Below the pieces are notes generated by a model. That model was not told the origin of the DNA and searched no databases. It worked only from the letters and a program-made list of their open reading frames with translations. 61,235 nt of DNA from Burkholderiales bacterium Ga0077543 (GTDB taxonomy: Bacteria; Pseudomonadota; Gammaproteobacteria; Burkholderiales; Burkholderiaceae_C), in the NCBI GenBank assembly GCA_001464055.1, contig LNET01000130.1, positions 1 to 61,235 of the forward strand, in the 5' to 3' direction. The position numbers and the translations under genes were made by a program. Shown one piece after another: positions 9,442 to 16,457 of the stretch (the first letter of the stretch is position 1; every line of letters starts with the position of its first letter).

Positions 9442-9516
9442 CTACGCGTTTGCCTCTCCAGCCGCCGTGCGGTGCGAGAACCAAAAGTACGAAAAGAAGA
9501 ACACTGCTGAACGCAT
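9442..9516 (-). CDS. Aromatic leader peptide of aroG (attenuation)
   Basis: A 24-residue ORF, ATG at 9514-9516 and TAG at 9442-9444. Residues 6-13 read FFFSYFWF: five Phe, one Tyr and one Trp with a single Ser. A peptide this rich in the end products of the pathway, followed within 30 bases by a strong terminator and then by DAHP synthase, is the classic arrangement of ribosome-mediated attenuation. Codons 7-10 (9489-9498) are perfectly complementary to a 10-base stretch just after the stop codon (9432-9441), giving a helix that a ribosome stalled on the Phe/Tyr codons would block. The peptide itself probably has no function beyond sensing charged tRNA. Confidence 0.88.
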   Translation of the reverse strand: MRSAVFFFSYFWFSHRTAAGEANA

Positions 9517-9523
9517 GGCCGCG

Positions 9524-9551
9524 AATGTAGCACGGCCGCAGTGGCTGGCAA
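9524..9551 (-). promoter_or_regulatory. Sigma70-type promoter of the aroG leader
   Basis: On the minus strand, TTGCCA (-35, 9546-9551) and TACATT (-10, 9524-9529) are separated by 16 bases. The -35 begins directly after the ilvA stop codon. The -10 ends 7 bases before the leader-peptide ATG, so the transcript would begin at or one base before that ATG, with no room for a Shine-Dalgarno. Confidence 0.65.
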
Positions 9552-9552
9552 T

Positions 9553-10767
9553 TCAATACGCCGACGCCGCGAACTGCGCCGCCACCAGCGCCGCCACCAC
9601 TTCCTGCACATGCGCCGGGTTGCGCGTCTGCAGCACCAGTTCCACCTCGACGTTCTGCGCGCTCAGCGTCGAGAAGGCGCGCTGGTGGTGCACTTCGTCG
9701 ATGTTGGCACCGGCTGCGCCCACCACCGCGGTGATGCGCGCCAGCACGCCCGGCGTGTCGCGCGCACCCACACGGATGCGCGCCAGCCGCCCGGCCCGCA
9801 CCATGCCGCGTTCGATGATCGCGGCCAGCAGCAGCGGGTCGATGTTGCCGCCGCACAGCACCAGGCCGACGCGTTTGCCCGCGAACCGCGCCGGGTCCTT
9901 CAGCAAAGCGGCCAGGCCGGCGGCGCCTGCGCCTTCGGTGACGGTCTTCTCGATCTCCAGCAGCATCAGCACCGCCTGCTCGATATCGCCTTCGTCGACC
10001 AGTACCAGGTCGTCGACATGTTCGCGGATCAGCTCGCGCGTGATGCGCCCGGGCTGGCCCACCGCGATGCCTTCGGCGATGGTGCTGGCACCCTGCACAT
10101 GCGCCGTGCCTTTGATGGCATTCACCATGGCCGGAAAGCGCGAGGTCTGCACCCCCACGATCTCGATGCCGGGCTTGAGGTGCCGGGCCGCGATGGCGAT
10201 GCCGCTGATGAGCCCGCCGCCGCCCACCGCGACGACCAGGGTGTCCAGCTCGGGTTCGGCCCGAAGCATCTCGATGCCGATGCTGCCCTGCCCGGCGATC
10301 ACATCGACGTCGTCGAAAGGGTGCACAAACGTCAGTCCCTGGCTCTCGGCCAGCAGCAGCGCATGTTCACGTGCGTCGTCGAAACCGTCGCCGTGCAGCA
10401 CCACCTCCGCTCCGAAGCCGCGGGTGCGCTCCACCTTCACGGTGGGCGTGTGCAGTGGCATCACGATCACCGCCCGCAGGCCCAGGCGCTGCGCGTGGTG
10501 CGCCACGCCCTGGGCGTGGTTGCCGGCCGAAGCCGCAATCACGCCTTTCAGCGCCACACCGCTGGCCAGCAGCGCGGCCAGCTTGTTGAGTGCGCCGCGT
10601 TCCTTGAACGAGGCCGTGAACTGCAGGTTCTCGAACTTCAGGAAGACCCGCGCCCCGACGATCTGGCCCAGCGTCTTGCTTTCCACGCAGGGCGTGTCCA
10701 GCACCTGCCCCTGCAGGCGGGTGGCGGCGGCTTCGATGTCCTCGAAGCGGACCGCCGCCGGGTTCAA
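9553..10767 (-). CDS. ilvA: Threonine ammonia-lyase
   Basis: 404 residues. It is a PLP enzyme with SFKERGALNKL (Lys55 forms the Schiff base) and the phosphate-binding GGGG loop at 182-185. A single ACT-like domain occupies about residues 325-404, the short biosynthetic/catabolic form. It converts threonine to 2-oxobutyrate for isoleucine synthesis. The start is a TTG at 10765-10767 that overlaps the tldD stop codon in a TTGA junction, and no ATG lies at a suitable place. The overlap implies translational coupling to tldD. The stop abuts the promoter of the aroG leader. Confidence 0.93.
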   Translation of the reverse strand: MNPAAVRFEDIEAAATRLQGQVLDTPCVESKTLGQIVGARVFLKFENLQFTASFKERGALNKLAALLASGVALKGVIAASAGNHAQGVAHHAQRLGLRAVIVMPLHTPTVKVERTRGFGAEVVLHGDGFDDAREHALLLAESQGLTFVHPFDDVDVIAGQGSIGIEMLRAEPELDTLVVAVGGGGLISGIAIAARHLKPGIEIVGVQTSRFPAMVNAIKGTAHVQGASTIAEGIAVGQPGRITRELIREHVDDLVLVDEGDIEQAVLMLLEIEKTVTEGAGAAGLAALLKDPARFAGKRVGLVLCGGNIDPLLLAAIIERGMVRAGRLARIRVGARDTPGVLARITAVVGAAGANIDEVHHQRAFSTLSAQNVEVELVLQTRNPAHVQEVVAALVAAQFAASAY

Positions 10768-12239
10768 GCGGTTCCGCCCACCGTGAGCTTCTCGATGCGC
10801 AGCGTGGGCTGGCCCACGCCCACCGGCACGCTCTGGCCTTCCTTGCCGCAGACGCCGACACCGGTGTCGAGTTGCAGGTCGTCGCCGATCATCGACACCC
10901 GGGTCATCGCTTCAGGCCCGTTGCCGATGATCGTGGCACCCTTCACCGGGTACAGGATCTTGCCGTTCTCGACCCAGTAGGCCTCGCTGGCCGAAAACAC
11001 GAACTTGCCGCTCGTGATGTCGACCTGGCCGCCACCGAAGTTGGTGGCATACAGGCCGCGCTTGATGCTGGCGACGATTTCCTCGGGCTTCCTGTCGCCG
11101 GCCAGCATGTAAGTGTTGGTCATGCGCGGCATCGGCAGGTGGGCGTAACTTTCGCGGCGGCCGTTGCCGGTGGGCTTCACGCCCATCAGGCGGGCGTTCA
11201 TGCTGTCCTGGATGTAGCCGCGCAAGATGCCGTCCTCGATGAGCACGTTGCGCTGGCTCACATGGCCCTCGTCGTCGACGTTCAGGCTGCCACGGCGGTC
11301 GGGGATGGTGCCGTCGTCGAGCACGGTCACGCCCTTGGCCGCCACGCGCTGGCCGACGCGGCCGGCGAAGGTGCTGCTGCCCTTGCGGTTGAAGTCGCCC
11401 TCCAGGCCGTGGCCCACGGCCTCGTGCAGCAGCACGCCAGGCCAGCCCGGGCCCAGCACCACGGTCATGTCGCCGGCGGGTGCCGGGCGGCTGTCCAGGT
11501 TGGTCAGCGCGGCGTGCACGGCGTGGTCGACATAGCTCTGCAGCATGGCGTCGGTGAAGTAGCCCAGGCCGAAGCGGCCACCGCCACCGCCGTTGCCCAC
11601 TTCACGGCGCACCTGGCCACCCACCTTCTGCTCGGCAATGACGGTGACGTTCAGGCGCACCAGCGGCCGCACATCGGCGGCGCGCGTGCCGTCGGCACGG
11701 GCCACCAGCACCACGTCGTATTCGGCGCCGACACTGGCCATCACCTGTGCCACGCGCGGGTCCTTGGCGCGGGCCATCTTCTCCACACGTTCCAGCAAGG
11801 CCACCTTCTGCGTGCTGTCGAGGGTGGCGATGGGGTCGGTGGGCGCGTACAGCGTGCGGATCGACGCCACGCGCGCCGGGCGCTGCAGCTTCACGCGCTT
11901 GTTCTGTCCTGCCGCGGCGATGGTGCGCACCGTGCGGGCGGCGTCCATCAGCGCTTCGACGCTGAGGTCGTCGCTGTAGGCGAAGGCGGTCTTCTCGCCG
12001 GCCACGGCGCGCACGCCCACGCCCTGGTCGATGCTGAAACTGCCGCTCTTGACGATGCCTTCTTCCAGGCTCCATCCTTCGTGGCGGGTGGTCTGGAAGT
12101 ACAGGTCGGCATCGTCGACGCGGTGTTCGCGGATCGCGCCCAGCGCCTGCGCCAGGGCTGCTTCGGTGATGCCGAAGGGCTCGAGCATCAGCTTGTCGGC
12201 AATGGCCAGGCGTTCGATCGTCGGTTCGCGGGTGATCAT
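10764..12239 (-). CDS. tldD: Metalloprotease TldD
   Basis: 491 residues from the ATG at 12239, chosen over an ATG 19 codons upstream that would add an unrelated leader. The zinc motif HEAVGH (His272, Glu273, His277) is the HExxxH motif of TldD, and the glycine-rich GNGGGGGRFG and DDGTIPDRRGS segments are characteristic. TldD pairs with TldE/PmbA in a cytosolic protease complex that processes unfolded peptides. No tldE is in the window. A TACAAT -10 element lies 34 bases upstream of the start. Confidence 0.95.
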   Translation of the reverse strand: MITREPTIERLAIADKLMLEPFGITEAALAQALGAIREHRVDDADLYFQTTRHEGWSLEEGIVKSGSFSIDQGVGVRAVAGEKTAFAYSDDLSVEALMDAARTVRTIAAAGQNKRVKLQRPARVASIRTLYAPTDPIATLDSTQKVALLERVEKMARAKDPRVAQVMASVGAEYDVVLVARADGTRAADVRPLVRLNVTVIAEQKVGGQVRREVGNGGGGGRFGLGYFTDAMLQSYVDHAVHAALTNLDSRPAPAGDMTVVLGPGWPGVLLHEAVGHGLEGDFNRKGSSTFAGRVGQRVAAKGVTVLDDGTIPDRRGSLNVDDEGHVSQRNVLIEDGILRGYIQDSMNARLMGVKPTGNGRRESYAHLPMPRMTNTYMLAGDRKPEEIVASIKRGLYATNFGGGQVDITSGKFVFSASEAYWVENGKILYPVKGATIIGNGPEAMTRVSMIGDDLQLDTGVGVCGKEGQSVPVGVGQPTLRIEKLTVGGTA

Positions 12240-12272
12240 GGGCGGGTCCCGATGGGAATTGAACAGCCCGGG

Positions 12273-12278
12273 ATTGTA
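12273..12278 (-). promoter_or_regulatory. -10 element of tldD-ilvA
   Basis: Minus-strand TACAAT (five of six consensus bases), 34 bases before the tldD ATG. The -35 region at the expected distance (AGAATT) is poor. It would drive tldD and the coupled ilvA. Confidence 0.45.
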
Positions 12279-12377
12279 GGGACGGCCCCGCAGCAATTCT
12301 TTACCGGGGCTTCACGGAACGACGGTGCGCGGCGGCGCTGGCCGTGGCGTTATGGGGGTGTGCCGGGCCGCCATAGA

Positions 12378-12397
12378 GGGTTCCGGCGCCGGAACCC
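12378..12397. repeat. Perfect 20-bp palindrome upstream of small exported protein
   Basis: GGGTTCCGGCGCCGGAACCC is its own reverse complement over all 20 bases. It lies 39 bases before the ATG of the 12437 gene and about 140 bases from tldD. It could be an operator or a cruciform/hairpin; there is no T-run for a terminator. Confidence 0.7.
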
Positions 12398-12436
12398 CCG
12401 AAACCTCAACCCAAGATCGCCACGGAAGGAACCCCC

Positions 12437-12763
12437 ATGACACTGCGCACCCCCTTTGCCGCCATCGCGCTGGCCCTGCTGGCCGCCACCGCAGCCCAGG
12501 CCCAGGGCACCCCCCGCGTCGACGAGCGTCAGGAACGCCAGGAACAGCGCATCGACGAGGGCGTGGCCAACGGCCAACTCACGAAACGCGAGACCCGCCG
12601 GCTCGAAGCCGAACAACGTGTCATCGACCGGAACGAACAGCGGGCCAAGGCCGACGGCGTGGTGACGAAGCGCGAACGTGCGCGCCTGCACAGCCTGCAG
12701 AACGGCGCCAGCCGCGACATCCGCCACCAGAAACACGACGCCCAGGCACGGAAGGCACGTTGA
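12437..12763 (+). CDS. Small exported hypothetical protein
   Basis: 108 residues. It starts with a signal peptide (MTLRTPFAAIALALLAATAAQAQ, cleavage after AQA). The mature part is almost entirely charged and helical, rich in Arg, Glu, Gln and Lys with repeats of RQERQEQR and QLTKRE type, and no Cys. Related small exported proteins occur widely in Burkholderiales with no known function. A GGAAGGAA Shine-Dalgarno precedes the ATG closely. A perfect palindrome lies just upstream and may control it. Confidence 0.75.
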   Translation: MTLRTPFAAIALALLAATAAQAQGTPRVDERQERQEQRIDEGVANGQLTKRETRRLEAEQRVIDRNEQRAKADGVVTKRERARLHSLQNGASRDIRHQKHDAQARKAR

Positions 12764-12787
12764 TCCTCGTCGATCCGGCGGCCCGGT

Positions 12788-13720
12788 TCAAGACTGGCCG
12801 GGCTCGTCCTGCTCTGCGCCTTCACGCCAGGCCAGCGCCTGCTGGTACAGCGCGTTGCGCGGCGCGCCCGAGATTTCTGCCGCCATCGCCACGGCCTGCT
12901 TCAGCGGCAGCTCGCGCACCAGCACCTTCAGCAGTTGCAGGGCCGTGGCAGGCAGGCCCTCGTCGGCTGCGGCAGCCGGCAGCGCGTGCAGCACCAGCAC
13001 GAACTCACCGCGGCTGCGGTGCGGGTCGGCCGCCAGCCATTCCGGCAGCTCGCCGGCAGGCCGGGTGACGATGTCCTCGAACTGCTTGGTCAGCTCCCGC
13101 GCCAGTGTCACGCGCCGCAGCGGCTGAGCTGCCGCCAGATCGGCCAGCAGGTCTTCGATGCGGTGCGGCGCCTCGAACAGCACCTGGGTGACGGGATCGG
13201 CCAGAACGGCCGCCAGCGCAGTGCGCCGGTCGCCGCCCTTGGCCGGCAGGAAACCGGCGAAGCGAAAACCGCCGCCCTGCGCGTCGCCCGCCACGCACAG
13301 CGCAGCCAGCGCGCTGCTGGCCCCCGGCACCGGCACGACCCTGTAGCCCGCCGCAGCGGCCCGGGCCACCAGCACGGCGCCCGGGTCGCTGACGGCGGGC
13401 GTGCCGGCATCGCTGACATAGGCCACCGCCTCGCCCTGCGCCAGCCGCGCCAGCACCGCGGCACTGGCGCCCTGCTCGTTGTGCGCGTGCAGCGCGAGCA
13501 GCGGCTTGTGCAAGCCCAGGTGACCGAGCAGCTGCGCGGCCATGCGTGTGTCCTCGCAGGCCACTGCGTCCACCCGCGACAGCAGGTGCACCGCACGCAG
13601 CGTGATGTCGGCCAGGTTGCCGATGGGCGTGGCCACGACGTACAGTGCCCCGGCAACGAAGCGCTGGTGGCCGGTGGCGGCCAGCGCGGCCGCGTGCAGC
13701 AAGGAGGTGTCGGTGGTCAC
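12788..13720 (-). CDS. rsmI: 16S rRNA (cytidine(1402)-2'-O)-methyltransferase
   Basis: 310 residues from a GTG at 13720. The SAM-dependent tetrapyrrole methylase-type fold is shown by LYVVATPIGNLADITLRA at the N terminus, EDTRMAAQLL, VAYVSDAGTPAVSDPG and LFEAPHRIEDLL. It methylates the 2'-O of C1402 in the decoding centre of 16S rRNA. Upstream in-frame ATG codons exist, but they would place the start inside the divergent yraN coding region and lack similarity, so the GTG is preferred. Its start overlaps the start of yraN head to head. Confidence 0.9.
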   Translation of the reverse strand: MTTDTSLLHAAALAATGHQRFVAGALYVVATPIGNLADITLRAVHLLSRVDAVACEDTRMAAQLLGHLGLHKPLLALHAHNEQGASAAVLARLAQGEAVAYVSDAGTPAVSDPGAVLVARAAAAGYRVVPVPGASSALAALCVAGDAQGGGFRFAGFLPAKGGDRRTALAAVLADPVTQVLFEAPHRIEDLLADLAAAQPLRRVTLARELTKQFEDIVTRPAGELPEWLAADPHRSRGEFVLVLHALPAAAADEGLPATALQLLKVLVRELPLKQAVAMAAEISGAPRNALYQQALAWREGAEQDEPGQS

Positions 13721-14141
13721 AGGGGTGAAGACTACACGGCGGGCGTCGCCGGGCAGCGCGTCGCTGCCCGGCACATCCACCAAGGCCCGGGGCGATGCTG
13801 CCGAGGACATGGCTCTGCGCTGGCTCCAGGCGCGTGGCCTGGTGCTGGTCCACCGCAACTTCCGGGTGGCACGCGGACCCTATGCCCGGGGTGGCGAGAT
13901 CGACCTCGTCATGCGCGAGGGCGATGGCACCCTGGTCTTCATCGAAGTGCGCGCCCGCGCCAGCCGCAGCCAAGGCGGCGCCGCGGCCAGCATCACCCCT
14001 GCCAAGCAGCGCAGCATCGTGCTGGCCGCGCGCCACTACCTGATGCGCGTGCCGGTACCGCCGCCCTGCCGCTTCGACGTGCTGGCCGTCGACGGCGACG
14101 ACGTGGCATGGTTGCAGGGGGCCTTCGACGCTGCATCGTGA
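13713..14141 (+). CDS. yraN: YraN family endonuclease-like protein (UPF0102)
   Basis: 142 residues. The core motifs GDAAEDMALRWLQARGLVLV, RNFRV, GGEIDLVMREG and LVFIEVRARAS follow the UPF0102 pattern, which resembles Holliday-junction resolvase/restriction-type folds. The start is uncertain. A GTG at 13713 has a textbook AAGGAGG Shine-Dalgarno 5 bases before it, stronger than the GTG at 13725. The order yraN-diaA-dolP beside rsmI is the conserved E. coli order without lpoA. Its molecular role is unknown. Confidence 0.85.
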   Translation: MVTGVKTTRRASPGSASLPGTSTKARGDAAEDMALRWLQARGLVLVHRNFRVARGPYARGGEIDLVMREGDGTLVFIEVRARASRSQGGAAASITPAKQRSIVLAARHYLMRVPVPPPCRFDVLAVDGDDVAWLQGAFDAAS

Positions 14142-14226
14142 GGAGCGCGCCGCCCCAAGCTGGCGCCGGCGCGGGGATGCAAGCACATGTTGCAGGGGCT
14201 GAACCCTTTCGCGCCAGGGGCTGTCC

Positions 14227-14232
14227 TATGAT
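14227..14232 (+). promoter_or_regulatory. -10-like hexamer 6 bases before diaA ATG
   Basis: TATGAT (five of six consensus bases) followed by six bases and then the ATG at 14239. If used, transcription would start at the ATG, giving a leaderless diaA mRNA. No clear -35 and no Shine-Dalgarno. Confidence 0.4.
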
Positions 14233-14238
14233 CAAGCC

Positions 14239-14778
14239 ATGCTTGAACAGCGCATCCAGCAGCAATTCTTCGAAAGCGCTGACCTCCAGTACCAGTCGGC
14301 CGAACACCTGTCGCGGCCCATTGCCGAAGCCGCGGCAGCGGTGCTGGGCGCCATCACCGGTGGCGGCAAGGTGTTGGCGGCTGGCAGCGGTGCCGGGCAG
14401 GCACTGGCTCAGCACCTGGCCCAACTGTTCATCACCCGGTTCGAACGCGAGCGCCCGCCGCTGGCAGCACTGGCGCTGGGCCGCCAGCCCATGGCCCAGG
14501 TGCTGGCTCTCGGCCTGCCGGGTGACGTGCTGCTGCTGCTGGACGACGGCGAAACCGACTGTGCTGCGCTGATCCGTGCAGCCCAGGGCAAGGACATGAC
14601 GCTGGTGGTGCTGGCCGGCCAGGGTGCTGCCGCCCTGAACGAATACCTGGCCGAGACCGACGTGCTGGTGGCGCTGCCTTCGGAGCGCCCCGCCCGCGTC
14701 GCCGAACTTCAATTGCTGGCGCTGCACTGCCTGTGCGACGCCGTCGACTTCCAGCTGATGGGAGAACAAGAACCATGA
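14239..14778 (+). CDS. diaA: SIS-domain protein, DiaA/GmhA-like
   Basis: 179 residues forming one SIS domain. Markers are GGGKVLAAGSGAGQALAQHLAQ (phosphosugar-binding loop) and the LALGLPGDVLLLLDDGE strand. Homologues in this position next to yraN and a dual-BON lipoprotein are DiaA-like regulators of DnaA at the origin, while sequence-similar GmhA proteins are sedoheptulose 7-phosphate isomerases. The context favours DiaA. The stop overlaps the next start by ATGA (14775-14778). Confidence 0.8.
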   Translation: MLEQRIQQQFFESADLQYQSAEHLSRPIAEAAAAVLGAITGGGKVLAAGSGAGQALAQHLAQLFITRFERERPPLAALALGRQPMAQVLALGLPGDVLLLLDDGETDCAALIRAAQGKDMTLVVLAGQGAAALNEYLAETDVLVALPSERPARVAELQLLALHCLCDAVDFQLMGEQEP

Positions 14779-15482
14779 ACCAGACCACACCCCACTGCGC
14801 ACCAAAGCGTCCTCTTGCACACCCGGGACCCAGCGCGCTGGGCCTCACTCGCCTGGCATTCGCGCTCGCCCTGTCCGCGGCGGCCGCCGGCTGCGCGCCC
14901 CTGCTCGTGGGTGGAGCCGTCATCGGCGGCGGCATGCTCGTCACCGACCGCCGCACTGCCGGCACGCAGCTCGAAGACCAGTCCATCGAACTGAAGGCCG
15001 CCACCCGGGTGCGCGAGCTCGCCACGCTGGGCCATGTCAACGTGGTCAGCTACAACCGCATGGTGCTGGTCACCGGCGAAGTGCCCACTGAAAACGACAA
15101 GACCCGCGTGGCCGAGGCCGTTGCGCGCGTCGAGAACGTGAAGAAGGTCATCAACGAACTGGCCGTGCTGGGCAATAGCTCGGTGGGTTCGCGGTCGAAC
15201 GACACCCTGCTGGGCGCCAAGGTCAAGGCCACCCTGGTCGACGCCAAGGACGTGCAGGCCAATGCCGTGAAGGTGGTGGTCGAGCGCGGCATCGTCTACC
15301 TGATGGGCCGGGTGAGCGAACGCGAAGCCACGCGCAGTGCCGAGCTGGCCAGTTCGGTGGCGGGGGTGCAGAAAGTGGTGCGCGTGTTCGAATTGCTCAG
15401 CGAACAGGAACTCGCAGCGCTGGGCCGCAACACCGCAGCACCCGTTTCCACCGCGGCTCCGGCGGCCAGCGCCCCGCGCTAA
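14775..15482 (+). CDS. dolP: Dual BON-domain outer-membrane lipoprotein (YraP/DolP family)
   Basis: 235 residues. The lipobox LSAAAAGC puts the lipidated cysteine at residue 40, after a longer than usual n-region (an internal start near ALGLTRLAFA is possible). Two BON repeats follow, at about residues 75-140 and 150-215, with phospholipid-binding-type patterns (VSYNRMVLVTGEVPTE and GIVYLMGRVSERE). DolP family proteins sit at the inner face of the outer membrane and support envelope integrity and BAM function. The ATGA overlap with diaA indicates translational coupling. The C terminus is Ala/Pro-rich. Confidence 0.88.
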   Translation: MNQTTPHCAPKRPLAHPGPSALGLTRLAFALALSAAAAGCAPLLVGGAVIGGGMLVTDRRTAGTQLEDQSIELKAATRVRELATLGHVNVVSYNRMVLVTGEVPTENDKTRVAEAVARVENVKKVINELAVLGNSSVGSRSNDTLLGAKVKATLVDAKDVQANAVKVVVERGIVYLMGRVSEREATRSAELASSVAGVQKVVRVFELLSEQELAALGRNTAAPVSTAAPAASAPR

Positions 15483-16375
15483 TCCTTCAGCCGCCTCACC
15501 AGGCTGGACGTGTCCCAGCGACCGCCGGCCTGAGCCTGCAGGTCGGCGTAGAACTGGTCGACCAGCGCCGTCACCGGCAGCCTGGCGCCGTTGAGGCGGG
15601 CCTCGTCCAGCACCAGACCCAGGTCCTTGCGCATCCAGTCGACGGCAAAGCCGAAGTCGAAACGGTCTTCGACCATGGTCTTGCCGCGGTGGTCCAGCTG
15701 CCAGCTCTGCGCTGCGCCCTTGCCGATGACGTCCAGCACCAGCGGCATGTCCAGGCCGGCCTTCTGGCCAAAGGCGACGGCCTCGGCCAGGCCCTGAAGC
15801 AGCCCGGCGATCGCCACCTGGTTGACCATCTTGGCGAGCTGCCCCGAGCCGCTGTCGCCGATTCGGGTGACGGCACGCGCATAGGCCAGCGCCACCGGTT
15901 TCATGGCGTCGAAGGCGGCAGAGCTGCCACCGCACATCACGGTCAGCGCGCCGTTGATGGCGCCGGCCTGGCCGCCGCTGACGGGAGCGTCGACAAAATG
16001 CAGCCCGCGCGCCCGCGCGGCGGTGGCCAACTCGCGCGCCACCTCGGCCGAGGCCGTGGTGTGGTCGATGAAGACGGCTTCGGGCGGCATGCCCGAAAAG
16101 GCGCCCTGCTCGCCCGTGGTGACGGCGCGCAGGTCGTCGTCGTTGCCGACGCAGGCAAAGACAAATTCCGCACCCGCGGCCGCCTCGAGCGGGGTCGCGG
16201 CACTGCGGCCACCGTACTCGGCGACCCAGGCTGCCGCCTTGGAAGCCGTGCGGTTGTAGACCGTCACGGCATGCCCGGCACGTGCCAGATGGCCGGCCAT
16301 CGGGTACCCCATCACGCCCAGGCCGAGAAAGGCCAGGCTGCGCTGCGAAATCGGTTCGTAGGTTCGTGTGCTCAT
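15479..16375 (-). CDS. NAD(P)-dependent beta-hydroxyacid dehydrogenase
   Basis: 298 residues beginning MSTRTYEPIS. The Rossmann motif FLGLGVMGYPMAGHL and the family signatures FVDAPVSGGQAGA (substrate binding) and GSGQLAKMVNQ (catalytic Lys) define the 3-hydroxyisobutyrate/tartronate semialdehyde reductase family. It reduces or oxidises a small 3-hydroxyacid, and the substrate cannot be fixed from sequence. The last four bases overlap the dolP stop in a convergent CTAA junction. An ATG three codons upstream is possible. Confidence 0.9.
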   Translation of the reverse strand: MSTRTYEPISQRSLAFLGLGVMGYPMAGHLARAGHAVTVYNRTASKAAAWVAEYGGRSAATPLEAAAGAEFVFACVGNDDDLRAVTTGEQGAFSGMPPEAVFIDHTTASAEVARELATAARARGLHFVDAPVSGGQAGAINGALTVMCGGSSAAFDAMKPVALAYARAVTRIGDSGSGQLAKMVNQVAIAGLLQGLAEAVAFGQKAGLDMPLVLDVIGKGAAQSWQLDHRGKTMVEDRFDFGFAVDWMRKDLGLVLDEARLNGARLPVTALVDQFYADLQAQAGGRWDTSSLVRRLKD

Positions 16376-16457
16376 TGCCCGCATGCTGCCACGAAGCCGG
16401 GCCCGCGGCCGAATCCGGCGACAAGCCGCCCGGCCCAGGCTTGTGCCCTGTGGCCGG

